Below the pieces are notes generated by a model. That model did no database searches, was not told where the DNA came from, and saw nothing but the letters and a program-made list of their open reading frames with translations. Of a stretch of 64,000 nt of DNA, positions 42,801 through 51,308 are shown piece after piece (positions within the stretch are counted from its first letter, which is position 1; each line of letters begins with the position of its first letter). Origin of the DNA: JAMXLO01 sp963812075 (GTDB taxonomy: Bacteria; Pseudomonadota; Alphaproteobacteria; Acetobacterales; Acetobacteraceae); assembly GCA_963812075.1 (NCBI GenBank), contig CAWETN010000002.1, forward strand, positions 186,001 to 250,000, given 5' to 3'. Made by a program: the position numbers and the translations under genes.

Positions 42801-43927
42801 GCCAGCTTACCGGTGGCGTCGCGCACGACTTCAATAACCTGCTGACCGCGATTCTGGGCGGTGCCGATACGCTGCAGCGCGTTCTGCAGATCGCCGACGG
42901 CGCGGCCGGCGAGCGCGCCGGCCGCGCACTCCGCATGGTGCAGGAAGGCGCCAACCGCGCGGCGGTGCTGACGCAGCGGCTGCTCGCCTTTGCGCGGCGC
43001 CAGGCGCTCGATCCGCGCCCGATCCACGCGAACCGCCTGGTGGCGGGGATGTCGGAGCTGCTCCGGCGCACGCTGGGCGAGGCGGTGCAGATCGAGACGG
43101 TACTGGCCGGCGGGCTGTGGCGGACGATGGCCGATCCCAATCAGCTCGAGAGCGCGCTGCTCAATCTCGCGGTGAACGCGCGCGACGCGATGCCTGGCGG
43201 CGGACGCCTGACGATCGAGACCGCCAACAGCTATCTCGACGAGTCCTACGTGGCACTGCATCAGGAGGTACAGCCGGGCCAGTACGTGATGATTGCCGTG
43301 TCCGATACCGGCGAGGGCATGACACAGGAGACGATCCAGCGGGCGTTCGAGCCGTTCTTCACCACCAAGGACATCGGACAAGGCACCGGCCTGGGGCTCA
43401 GCCAGGTCTACGGCTTCATCAAGCAGTCCCTTGGACACATTAAGATCTACAGCGAGCTGCATCACGGCACGGTGGTGAAACTCTATCTGCCGCGGCTGCT
43501 GGGCGATTCGGTGGCCGCCGAGGACCGCGATGCCGAGCCGGAGTCACCGATCAGCGGCGCCGGCGAACTCATCCTGGCGGTGGAGGACGATGACGCGGTG
43601 CGCGCTTACAGCATAGAGACGCTGCGCGAACTGGGCTATCGCGTGATCGCGGCGCGCAACGGAGCAGAGGGCCTCGCGCAGCTGGTACGCCATCCCGACA
43701 TCCGCCTGCTGTTCACCGACGTTGGGCTGCCAGGCGGGATGACCGGACGCCAGCTTGCCGACCGGGCGCGGGCGCTGCGGCCCGGCCTCCTGATCCTGTT
43801 CACGACCGGCTACGCGCGCAACGCAATCGTGCACGGCGGGATCCTGGATCACGACACGCATCTGTTGCCGAAGCCGTTCACGCATGGAGCGCTGGCAGGG
43901 AAGATCCGAGCGCTGCTGGACAACTGA
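39845..43927 (+). CDS. Double hybrid sensor histidine kinase (PAS-GAF-HK-REC-GAF-HK-REC)
   Basis: A soluble-looking 1360-residue kinase. Order: PAS-like domain (about 20-160), GAF (about 170-340), HisKA with phospho-His362 in NVSHEFRTPLT, HATPase (NLVSNAFKYT; GTGIGLALV), receiver with Asp688 in VLTDVMMPRLDG, second GAF (about 760-930), second HisKA-type block with His994 in GGVAHDFNNLLTA, HATPase (NLAVNARDAMPGGG; GTGLGLSQV), and a terminal receiver with Asp1292 in FTDVGLPGGM. All catalytic residues are visible. There are no transmembrane segments, so it senses a cytoplasmic signal. The two kinase cores belong to different types, so it looks like a fusion of two kinases into one phosphorelay. 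No response regulator gene is adjacent. ATG 39845 is chosen over upstream frame sequence lacking homology. Confidence 0.9.
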   Translation: MSDRQEETSAAGSAFMAAGGEMASLIGSRDWSATPLGAQHSWPQSLRTVLRILVTSRYAMWLGWGSDLTFFYNDAYAAMTLGAKHPWALGRPASEVWAEIWRDLHPRTETVMRTGKATWDEGLLLFLERNGYPEETYHTFSYSPLPDDTGAIGGMLCVVTEDTERVIGERRLATLRELAALLAAVRSEPEVLGAIERGLIANQHDLPFSLLWLFDADRKRARLASASGIERHHPLARAEIDLAAVPPDHPAAQIMAGASHVAVEDMALFVPLPSGAWDRPPHRALAVPVVQQGQAMPAGMLFAALNPFQPLSESYSGFIDLVAAQIASGLASARAYEAERQRAEALVEIDRAKTAFFANVSHEFRTPLTLMLGPLEEEMASHPAGSAGRLDMVHRNGLRLLRLVNTLLDFSRIEAGRVRAAFRPTDLGIYTAELASNFRSACERAGLELTVDCPSSAQPVYVDADMWERVVLNLVSNAFKYTLTGGIAVRVQLAGARAELTVADTGVGIPAHELPRIFDRFHRIEGQGGRTMEGTGIGLALVGELVRLHGGTIDVQSDVGIGTKVRVTLQLGDGHLPADQVSQDRGRTSPDGGAAASFVAEALRWLPLSDRPTEADGILETASALSALQDPAADLAERPYVLLADDNADMRDYVARLLGGQYEVDVAEDGEAALAAMRRRRPDLVLTDVMMPRLDGFGLLTAMRKDGALRDLPVIMLSARAGDEAQVDGLEAGADDYLVKPFAARELLARVRSTLQLAQIRREAADQVREEARRLELLNRTGNMIAAQLDLEPLVQAVTDAAVDLTRAEFGAFFYNVLDETGESYTLYSLSGASRDSFAGFPMPRNTKVFDPTFRGEGIVRSDDITLDPRYGHNPPHYGKPRGHLPVRSYLAAPVVSRSGEVLGGLFFGHSQVAVFGQREELIAGGIAAQAATAIDNARLYRTSLQAQESLRALNETLEQRVADEIAERMQTEEALRQAQKMEAVGQLTGGVAHDFNNLLTAILGGADTLQRVLQIADGAAGERAGRALRMVQEGANRAAVLTQRLLAFARRQALDPRPIHANRLVAGMSELLRRTLGEAVQIETVLAGGLWRTMADPNQLESALLNLAVNARDAMPGGGRLTIETANSYLDESYVALHQEVQPGQYVMIAVSDTGEGMTQETIQRAFEPFFTTKDIGQGTGLGLSQVYGFIKQSLGHIKIYSELHHGTVVKLYLPRLLGDSVAAEDRDAEPESPISGAGELILAVEDDDAVRAYSIETLRELGYRVIAARNGAEGLAQLVRHPDIRLLFTDVGLPGGMTGRQLADRARALRPGLLILFTTGYARNAIVHGGILDHDTHLLPKPFTHGALAGKIRALLDN

Positions 43928-43976
43928 ATAGGCCCATTCGAGAGCGGCCCGACAACGCTCAGAGAGCAGACAGGTC

Positions 43977-46097
43977 TCAGGTGATCCGCAGTGCGGCCGG
44001 CCCGGTCTCCACAGCGCCGACGATCGATGCGGCAATGCCCTGCTGGTGCAGCGCCGCTATGCACGCTTCCGCACGCTCAGACGTGATTCCGGCAAGCAGT
44101 CCGCCGGATGTCTGCGGGTCGAACAGCAGCGCCGTGCGCGAGGCAGCATGCGCATCGGGCACCAGACGGCGGTTCTCCGGCGCCAGCGTGCTTTCCACAC
44201 CGTGTGCCGCGAGTTCAACCGCACCCGGCAGCGCCGGCACGCGCTCGGGCCAGAGTACAGCTCCGACACCGGACGCCCGCAGCATCTCGAACAGGTGACC
44301 GACGAGACCAAACCCGGTCACATCGGTGCACGCGACGGCACCAAACTCGCGCAGCACGCGTGACGCGGCGGCGTTGCTGGCGCGCATGGAAGCGAGCGCC
44401 GCCTGCAGCCAGGGCGCGCGCGCCAGGCCTTTCATGTGGGCTGCCAGCACGATGCCGGTCCCCAGCGGTTTGGTCAGCACCAACACATCGCCGGGCCGCA
44501 GCCCCGCCTTGCGCAGCAGCTTCCGGGGATCGGCCAGGCCGGTCACCGCGAAGCCGAGTGCCGCCTCTTCCGCCTCGCCGCTGTGGCCGCCCACCAGCGC
44601 GCAGCCGTCCGCCGCAAGCACCCGGCTGGCGCCTTGCAGCATGTCGGCGAGCTCGGTCCGCATCTTCTCGCCCGATGCGTAGGGCACCGCCGCGATGGCC
44701 AGCGCGGTCCATGGGCGGGCGCCCATCGCGTGCAGGTCGGACAGCGCATGCGCCGCAGCGATCTCGCCGAACACGAACGGGTCGTCGATGAACGCGCGGA
44801 AGTGATCGACACTCTGCACCACCACCATCCCGGGCGGTGGGCGCATCACCGCCGCATCGTCCGGAGCCTCGAGTCCGATCAGTACATCCGGCGCGCTCAC
44901 CTGCGGCAGCGCCGCCAGAGCGCCGGCCAGGACCTCGGCGCCGACCTTGGCGCCGCAGCCGCCGCAGCGCATCGGCTCGCTGCCCTGCATCGGCGCCATC
45001 GGCTCCTGGTACATCCGCATCCAGCGCCGATCGATCCAGTCCTTCCAGCGCCAGACCAATCTGCCGGAGACCGCCACGCCGTTGCGCCACGCCAGCGCAC
45101 GTCCCTGTCCGAGGCTCAGGATCGCCAGCGCCTCCGCCTGCGGCCGCCAGCGGCGCGGCGGCCGACCGCGTGCTGCCCGGCGCAGATTGGCCGCCAGCGG
45201 CGTGCCGGCCCGCACCGCCCAGACGCCGGACTTCGGCCGCGGGCTGCCCTCGATGGCGGCGCAGTCGCCGGCGGCAAAGACCTGGGGATGGCTGACGCTG
45301 CGCAGCGTCGCATCGACCAGCACGCAGCCGGCCGCGTCGCAGGCAAGGCCCGAGGCGGCCAGGAAGGCCGGTCCCACCACGCCGGTCGCCCACAGCGCGC
45401 TTGCCACGTCGAGCGAGCTGCCATCCGACAGCGTCAGCCGCCCGCCGGCCCAATTGCCGGCGCGTACGCCGCACGCCAGCTCAACGCCGGCATCCACCAG
45501 CGCGGCGCGCGCGACGGATCGTGCATAGGAAGGCGCGCTCGCCAGCGGCTCGGGGCCGTCGCACACCAGCACGATCCGCACCCGCTCGCGGTAGCGCCGC
45601 GCCAGGGCCAGCGCGAGTTCCGTGCCGCCGGCGCCGCCGCCGACGACGGCAACGCGCGCGCCGCGGTCCAACCCGGCCTCCAGCGCCGCCAGGCGGTCGA
45701 GGAACGTGCCGATCGGCTTGACCGGCACGCCGCCGCCCGGGGGCATCGCCGGCGCGCCACCGACGTCGAGCGACAGCAGGTCGAACGGCACGTCGGGCCG
45801 CCCGTTCACCGCGACACGGCGCTCGGCCAGGCCGATCGCCGTCGCCTCCGCCAGGATCAACCGCGCGCCTGCGCTGGCGGCGAGCGGGGCCAGATCGATA
45901 TGTGCCTGGTCGAACGTGTAGTCGCCGCGGATCAGCCCCGGCAGCATGCCGGTGTAGGGTGTCTCCGGCTCGCGGCCAATCAGAGTGAGGCGCACCCCCG
46001 GCTCCCGGCGCATCGCGAACCGGCGCAGGACCTCGACGTGCGCGTGCCCGGCGCCCAACAGGACGAGGTCGGTCGTGACGGGCGTGCGCGGCTGCAT
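43977..46097 (-). CDS. selD: NADH-dehydrogenase-like / selenide water dikinase (SelD) fusion
   Basis: A 706-residue two-domain protein. Residues 1 to about 360 form a pyridine-nucleotide-disulfide oxidoreductase (LVLLGAGHAHVEVLRRF; VAVVGGGAGGTELALALA; VFAAGDCAAIEG). Residues from about 375 are SelD: MRCGGCGAKVGAEVL with the catalytic Cys381, QSVDHFRAFIDDPFVFG, AAHALSDLHAMGARPWTAL and LVGGHSGEAEEAALGF. SelD makes selenophosphate from selenide and ATP, feeding selenocysteine or selenouridine synthesis. This fusion is known in several bacteria and may generate selenide reductively. The redox-active second Cys of E. coli-type GCGCK is Ala here, which is common in the fusions. selA, selB and selC are not in the window. 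Confidence 0.92.
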   Translation of the reverse strand: MQPRTPVTTDLVLLGAGHAHVEVLRRFAMRREPGVRLTLIGREPETPYTGMLPGLIRGDYTFDQAHIDLAPLAASAGARLILAEATAIGLAERRVAVNGRPDVPFDLLSLDVGGAPAMPPGGGVPVKPIGTFLDRLAALEAGLDRGARVAVVGGGAGGTELALALARRYRERVRIVLVCDGPEPLASAPSYARSVARAALVDAGVELACGVRAGNWAGGRLTLSDGSSLDVASALWATGVVGPAFLAASGLACDAAGCVLVDATLRSVSHPQVFAAGDCAAIEGSPRPKSGVWAVRAGTPLAANLRRAARGRPPRRWRPQAEALAILSLGQGRALAWRNGVAVSGRLVWRWKDWIDRRWMRMYQEPMAPMQGSEPMRCGGCGAKVGAEVLAGALAALPQVSAPDVLIGLEAPDDAAVMRPPPGMVVVQSVDHFRAFIDDPFVFGEIAAAHALSDLHAMGARPWTALAIAAVPYASGEKMRTELADMLQGASRVLAADGCALVGGHSGEAEEAALGFAVTGLADPRKLLRKAGLRPGDVLVLTKPLGTGIVLAAHMKGLARAPWLQAALASMRASNAAASRVLREFGAVACTDVTGFGLVGHLFEMLRASGVGAVLWPERVPALPGAVELAAHGVESTLAPENRRLVPDAHAASRTALLFDPQTSGGLLAGITSERAEACIAALHQQGIAASIVGAVETGPAALRIT

Positions 46098-46198
46098 CCC
46101 CGCAAGCCTAGCCTGCTTGCGGCGAGTCGCATGAGCGGCGAGGATCGGACCCCGTCGCAGTTGCGCGACGAAGGACCAGCTGACAAGACCGGGAGCCC

Positions 46199-47704
46199 AT
46201 GATGCGCCGCCTGCTACTGGCCACCGCCTGTATCCTGGCCACCGTAATGCCAGCCTTTTCCCAAACGCTGCGCATCGCGCTGCGGCAGGACCTGGACGTG
46301 CTCGACCCGACTTTGGCGACCACCTATGTCGGGCGCATCGTGTTCGCCGGGCTGTGCGACAAGCTGTTCGACATCGACGAGAAGCTGAACATCGTGCCGC
46401 AGCTGGCGACCGGCTACGAATGGGCGGACGACCGCACGCTGGTGATCCACCTCCGCCCGGGCGTGAAGTTCCACAACGGCGAAGTGCTGGATGCGGCGGC
46501 GGTGAAGTACTCGCTGGAGCGCCATCTGACGCTGCAGGGCAGCTTCCGCAGGAGCGAGATCAACGCGATCGATCATGTCGAGGTGGTGGATCCTGCCACT
46601 GTGCGCATCGCGCTGAAGAGTCCGTCGGGTGCGTTCCTGGCACAGCTCACCGATCGGTCAGGCATGATCTACCCGCCCAAGGCGACCGAAGCGGCGGGCA
46701 AAGATTTTTCCCAGCATCCGGTATGCAGCGGACCGTTCAAGTTCGTCGAACGCGTGCCCCAGGACCACGTGACGCTCGAGCGCTTCGCCGACTACTGGGA
46801 CGCCAAGAGCATCCACTTCGACCGGGTTGTATATCAGGTCTTCCTGGATTCATCGGTGCGTCTGGCCAACCTGAAGGCGGGAACCAGCGATATCACCGAA
46901 TACATCGCCCCAACCGACGTCGCCGCGGTGAAGGCAGACCCGAAGTTGAAGCTCGTGGTGTCCAACGCGCTGGGCTATGCCAGTGTCAACAACAACCTGG
47001 ACAACGGCCCGCGCTCCAACACGCCCTACGGCAAGAACCCACTCGTGCGCCAGGCGTTCGATGCGGCGATCGACCGTGCGGCGCTGGTCAGCGTGGTGTT
47101 CAACGACATGTATGCACCGAGCGTGCAGCCGGTGTCGGCCAGTTCGCCGTTCTACGATCCGGCGTTGAAGCCGCCGCCGCGCGATGTCGAAAAGGCGAGG
47201 GCGCTGCTGAAGCAGGCTGGCGTTTCGCTGCCGGTGAAGGTGGAGCTGCTGACACCGAACCAGCCGGACCAGCTGCAGGTGGCCGAGGTGCTGCAGTCGA
47301 TGGTCGCCGAAGCCGGTTTCGAGCTGCGGATCCAGGCGATGGAATTCGCTTCGTCGCTGCAGGCGCAGGCGCGCGGGGAGTACGAGCTGTACCTGATCGG
47401 CTGGTCCGGCCGCGTCGACGTCGACGGCAACACCTATCAGTTCCTGCGCACCGGGCAGGGCAACAACCTCGTCCGCTACAGCAATCCCACGGTGGATAAG
47501 CTGCTCGACGAAGGCCGCGCGATGACCGATGTGGCAAAGCGCCAGGCGGTGTACTATCAGGTCTGGCCCGAACTGCGCCGCGATCTGCCGGTGACCTACC
47601 TGTACAATGCACGCAACATCGTCGCGATGACGGCGAGGCTCAATGGCTTCCGCGCGGTGCCGGACGGCATGATCCGTATCCAGGGCATGGAGCTGGCGAA
47701 GTAG
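46199..47704 (+). CDS. Peptide/nickel-type ABC transporter substrate-binding protein
   Basis: A 501-residue exported SBP family 5 protein with a signal peptide (LLATACILATVMPAFSQ) and typical SBP5 blocks: LRQDLDVLDPTLATTYVG, QLATGYEWADDRTLVIHLRP and GVKFHNGEVLDAAAVKYSLE. It binds oligopeptides, dipeptides or small chelates in the periplasm. Starts at ATG 46199 or 46202. The GTG of the next gene overlaps its TAG by one base. Confidence 0.9.
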   Translation: MMRRLLLATACILATVMPAFSQTLRIALRQDLDVLDPTLATTYVGRIVFAGLCDKLFDIDEKLNIVPQLATGYEWADDRTLVIHLRPGVKFHNGEVLDAAAVKYSLERHLTLQGSFRRSEINAIDHVEVVDPATVRIALKSPSGAFLAQLTDRSGMIYPPKATEAAGKDFSQHPVCSGPFKFVERVPQDHVTLERFADYWDAKSIHFDRVVYQVFLDSSVRLANLKAGTSDITEYIAPTDVAAVKADPKLKLVVSNALGYASVNNNLDNGPRSNTPYGKNPLVRQAFDAAIDRAALVSVVFNDMYAPSVQPVSASSPFYDPALKPPPRDVEKARALLKQAGVSLPVKVELLTPNQPDQLQVAEVLQSMVAEAGFELRIQAMEFASSLQAQARGEYELYLIGWSGRVDVDGNTYQFLRTGQGNNLVRYSNPTVDKLLDEGRAMTDVAKRQAVYYQVWPELRRDLPVTYLYNARNIVAMTARLNGFRAVPDGMIRIQGMELAK

Positions 47705-48652
47705 TGCGCGGGCATCTCGGCACGCGCATCGCGCAGATCATCCCGACGCTGATCCTGGTCAGCATCCTGGTGTTCTGCCTGCAGCAGCTGATGCCGGGCG
47801 ATCCGGCGCTGGTGATGGCGGGCGAGGAGCGCGGCGATCCGCAGGTGCTGGCACAGATCCGCGCCGAGCTGTGGCTCGATCGGTCGCTGCCAGTGCAGTA
47901 CCTGCACTGGATCGGTAATGTACCTGCAGGGGAATCTCGGATTCTCGTGGCGCATACGCCAGCCGGTCGCGCAGCTGGTGCTGCAGAAACTGCCGGTCAC
48001 CCTGCAACTCGGCACGATGGCCTTCCTCATCGCGGTGCTGATCGGCGTGCCCGCGGGCATCATCGCCGCAGTGTATCGGAACCGATTGCTCGACTACGTC
48101 GCCAATGCGGTGGGGCTGGCAGGGCTGTCCACGCCCAACTTCTGGCTGGGGATCATGCTGATCCTGCTGATCTCGGTGCAGCTGGGTTGGCTGCCGCCGT
48201 CGGGCTACGTGCCTTTGACCGAGGACTGGCGACAGTCGCTCGCCACCACGATCATGCCGGCCTTCGTGCTGGGAAATGCGATCGCCGCGATCCTGATGCG
48301 GCACACGCGAAGCGCCATGCTGACGTCGCTGGATCAAGACTACGTGCGGACTGCGCGGGCCAAGGGCCTGCGCGAGTTCGTCGTGGTGATCCGCCACGCG
48401 CTGCGCAACGCGCTGATCCCGGTGGTGACGCTGGGCGCGCTTGAGCTGGGCACGCTGTTCTCGGGTGCTGTGCTGACCGAGCAGGTGTTCAGCATCCCGG
48501 GCTTCGGCAAGATGGTGGTGGATGCGGTGTTCAACCGGGACTATCCGGTGGTACAGGGTGTCGTGCTGGTGACGGCGTTTCTTTACGTGATGCTGAACCT
48601 GCTGGCGGATGTGATGTACGTCGTGATCAATCCGCGGCTGCGGGGCGCCTGA
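47704..48652 (+). pseudogene. DppB-type ABC permease with single frameshift
   Basis: From GTG 47704 the protein reads RIAQIIPTLILVSILVFCLQ and LMPGDPALVMAGEERGDPQV to LHWIGN, then loses frame near 47920. The remainder (LQGNLGFSWRIRQPV; TPNFWLGIMLILLISVQLGW; FSGAVLTEQVFSIPGFGKMV) continues in another frame to the stop at 48652. Removing one C in GTACCTGC restores 315 residues, the family norm, with the usual permease EAA-like loop (RTARAKGLREFVVVI). Spacing to the SBP and DppC genes is that of an intact operon. Either a recent lesion or a sequence error. Confidence 0.78.
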
Positions 48653-48654
48653 TC

Positions 48655-49545
48655 ATGAGTACCACCACCGTAGCCGTCCCCGCCGTCGGTCGCCCGGCCG
48701 CGATGCCGCGCAGTCCCGCCCAGCTGGCGGTGCGCCGCTTCCTGCATCGCCCGGTCGCCGTCGCCGGCCTGGTGGTGATCGTGCTGTTCATCGCCGTCGC
48801 CGTGTTCGCGCCACTGATCGCGCCGTACGATCCCGTCGCCACTTCGTGGTCGGCGATCCGCAAGGCGCCGTCGCTGGCGCACTGGATGGGTACCGACGAG
48901 AACGGCCGCGATGTGCTTGCGCGCGTGGTGTTCGGCGCGCGCGCCAGTCTGCTCGCCGGCGTGGTGGCGGTGCTGATCGCCGCCGGCATCGGCGTGCCGG
49001 CCGGACTGCTCGCAGGCTTCGCCGCGGGATGGGTGGACGTGGTGCTGAGCCGGATCGTCGATGCGATGCTGGCCTGCCCGTTCCTGATCCTGGCGATTGC
49101 GCTGGCTGCCTTCCTTGGCCCGGACCTGACGAACGCGATGATCGCTATCGGCGTGTCCACCGCGCCGCGCTTCATGCGGGTGGCGCGCGCGGCGACGCTG
49201 GATGCATCCAGCAACGACTACGTCGAGGCGGCGCGCGCGATCGGCAATCCGGGCTGGCGCGTCGCGGTCCGCCATGTGCTGCCGAACATCGTGCCGCCGA
49301 TACTGGTGCAGGGCACGCTCGCCATCGCCGCCGCCATCATCGCCGAGGCGAGCCTGTCGTTCCTGGGCCTGGGCCAGCAGCCGCCGGCACCCTCCTGGGG
49401 CTCGATGCTGAACTCGGCGCAGCGCTTCCTGTCGCAGGCGCCGTGGCTCGCGGTGTTTCCCGGGCTGGCGATCTTCCTAGCGGTGCTGTCGTTCAACCTG
49501 GTCGGTGACGGGCTGCGCGATGCGCTGGATCCGCGGGGTCGGTGA
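48655..49545 (+). CDS. DppC-type ABC transporter permease
   Basis: A 296-residue integral membrane permease with the N-terminal helix VAVAGLVVIVLFIAVAVF, the extracytoplasmic WMGTDENGRDVLARVVFGAR characteristic of DppC/OppC, and the cytoplasmic coupling loop EAARAIGNPGWRVAVRHVLP. The C-terminal LSFLGLGQQPPAPSWGSML is intact. It pairs with the preceding permease. No ATPase genes follow, unlike a full dpp operon; the ATPases must be encoded elsewhere. Confidence 0.9.
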   Translation: MSTTTVAVPAVGRPAAMPRSPAQLAVRRFLHRPVAVAGLVVIVLFIAVAVFAPLIAPYDPVATSWSAIRKAPSLAHWMGTDENGRDVLARVVFGARASLLAGVVAVLIAAGIGVPAGLLAGFAAGWVDVVLSRIVDAMLACPFLILAIALAAFLGPDLTNAMIAIGVSTAPRFMRVARAATLDASSNDYVEAARAIGNPGWRVAVRHVLPNIVPPILVQGTLAIAAAIIAEASLSFLGLGQQPPAPSWGSMLNSAQRFLSQAPWLAVFPGLAIFLAVLSFNLVGDGLRDALDPRGR

Positions 49546-49667
49546 GGCGAGGCCTGTTCCCCACGCGATACTCGCGGCGCTATCGCAGGCGTTCGAGACC
49601 GAGGCAAGGCTAGACTAGGCCACGGAGCAGGCGCACCGCGCGTTGTGCTGCCGCACGCGGAGGGCGT

Positions 49668-50303
49668 TCATTCGGCGTGGTGCCGAACGCTGTCCAGATA
49701 CCGTACCCAGGCCTCTGGCAGGCCATGCGCACGAGCGCCGTCGCGCAACAGCGAGATGTAGCGAAATGATGGGGTTCGGTCGGTGTCGAGCCCACGCGCC
49801 ATATAGGTTACGGCGGTGAGGGTGTTGCCGTCCGCGTCTTCCGCCGAGACCAGGACGTGCCGGTAGTTTCGCCCGGGAACGCCTTCGGTGGAATCGAGAC
49901 GCAGCAGTTCACGCCGCGTGATTCGGTAGAGCACGCCCCACAGCTCGCCAGCGGGATCGGGACAGATGTTCGCCGGCGCCGCCTTCCCCTTCGGATGGCC
50001 TTCCAGGTTGAAGCGCAGCCGGTAGCCACGGACGTGCGCGGCACGCCATTCGCTCGGCCGCATGCCGCGGCGCTCGCGGAAGGCGCTGTGGTGCATGTTC
50101 GAGCCGTAGGCGAAATACCAAACCGGTTCGGACGGATGTCCGACGAGGGCCTGTCCGTGCCAGCGGTAATGGTGGCGCGACAGCAGCCATGACCTCGCCA
50201 CCAACCGACGCCAGCGAAGGCGGATCCATCTGCGGTGAACGCTGGCGCGACCGGCGACCGATCGCAGCACGGTCAAACCGGTTCGGTGCCACGGACGTAT
50301 CAT
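49668..50303 (-). CDS. Gamma-glutamylcyclotransferase-like protein
   Basis: The recognisable part starts VWYFAYGSNMHHSAFRERR, the signature loop of the GGCT fold. It continues with GELWGVLYRITRRELLRLD, the catalytic Glu in LDSTEGVPGRNY and TYMARGLDTDRTPSFRYIS. GGCT-like proteins cyclise gamma-glutamyl amines, forming 5-oxoproline. ATG 50303 gives 211 residues with a basic N-terminal extension of about 60; an internal start is possible, so the exact N-terminus is uncertain. It lies 19 bases after the hydroxyacyl-CoA dehydrogenase gene. Confidence 0.78.
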   Translation of the reverse strand: MIRPWHRTGLTVLRSVAGRASVHRRWIRLRWRRLVARSWLLSRHHYRWHGQALVGHPSEPVWYFAYGSNMHHSAFRERRGMRPSEWRAAHVRGYRLRFNLEGHPKGKAAPANICPDPAGELWGVLYRITRRELLRLDSTEGVPGRNYRHVLVSAEDADGNTLTAVTYMARGLDTDRTPSFRYISLLRDGARAHGLPEAWVRYLDSVRHHAE

Positions 50304-50322
50304 GGCCGGAAAGCGCCCCTGC

Positions 50323-51252
50323 TCATTCCGGCTGCATCGCCTTGTGCGCCAGCAGCGCCATCAGTCGACGGTCGCGCCATTCCTGCCGCACGCCCTGCAT
50401 GTTCGCCGGCAGTTCGGCACGGCGAGCGGCGTGCAGTTTGCCGATGAGTGCGGCGTCCCATTCGCGCGGAGTCATCTGCCGCTGCAACTCGGCATAGAGC
50501 GGCCCGTAGCGATCGCAGTAGTCCTGCAGGCCCCCCGGCGCGTTGAGGTCGATCGTTTCCAACGGACCCATGAAGCTCCAGCGCAGCCCAAGCCCGTGCT
50601 TCACCAGCGCGTCGAGATCGGCCGGTGAGATCACGCCATCGGCGATCAGCCGGAACGCCTCGGCCAGCAGTGCGCCTTGCAGCCGGTTCAGCGCGAAGCC
50701 GTCTACCTCCTTGTTCACCGTAGCCGGTACCTGCCCGGCGCTGGCCATCAGAGCCCGTGTGCGCCCCACCGCCGCCGGATCGGTCCATGGCGCCGGACAC
50801 AGCTCGACCAGCGGGACCAGGTACGGCGGATTGACAGGATGCGCGACGAGACAGCGCGCGCGGCCCGCCAGCGTCTCGGTGTAGGCGCTTGCCGGGATGC
50901 CGCTGCTCGAGCTGGCCAGCACCGCATCGGGATGCGCGGCACGGTCCAGCTCGGCGAACAGCGCCTGCTTGGCGTCCACACGCTCGGGTCCGTTCTCCTG
51001 CACGTGCTCCGCGCCGCCTACCGCTTCCGACAACGTGGCAGCACCGTGGATTCGCCCGAAAACCAGGGCCGGCGATTCCCTCAGCAGTCCGGCCTCTTCC
51101 AACTCAGGCAGCCGCTCGGCGATGAAGCCGAGTGCCGCCTCCACCTGCTGCGGATAGGGATCCCACAGTGCGACATCGAACCCCGCGCGGGCGAACACGA
51201 TCGACCAGGCACGGCCGATCAGACCCGCACCAACCACCGCCACCTGCGTCAT
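50323..51252 (-). CDS. 3-hydroxyacyl-CoA dehydrogenase family protein (lambda-crystallin/L-gulonate type)
   Basis: A 309-residue NAD-binding dehydrogenase: VAVVGAGLIGRAWSIVFARA, HVQENGPERVDAKQALFAEL, ASSSSGIPASAYTETLAGRA with the catalytic His in CLVAHPVNPPYLVPLVEL. The C-terminal helical domain begins EVDGFALNRLQGALLAEAFR. The short length and single C-terminal domain fit the lambda-crystallin/L-gulonate 3-dehydrogenase subgroup, which also includes carnitine dehydrogenases. Substrate not certain. Confidence 0.87.
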   Translation of the reverse strand: MTQVAVVGAGLIGRAWSIVFARAGFDVALWDPYPQQVEAALGFIAERLPELEEAGLLRESPALVFGRIHGAATLSEAVGGAEHVQENGPERVDAKQALFAELDRAAHPDAVLASSSSGIPASAYTETLAGRARCLVAHPVNPPYLVPLVELCPAPWTDPAAVGRTRALMASAGQVPATVNKEVDGFALNRLQGALLAEAFRLIADGVISPADLDALVKHGLGLRWSFMGPLETIDLNAPGGLQDYCDRYGPLYAELQRQMTPREWDAALIGKLHAARRAELPANMQGVRQEWRDRRLMALLAHKAMQPE

Positions 51253-51308
51253 GCTGCCCTCCTCCCGGACCCCTTGAGGTCAACGCCGGAGCCACGCAGA
51301 GTCAACGC

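Noticed and set aside
41720..43465. 581-codon leftward open frame
   Set aside because: It is antisense to the hybrid kinase and carries no recognisable domain.
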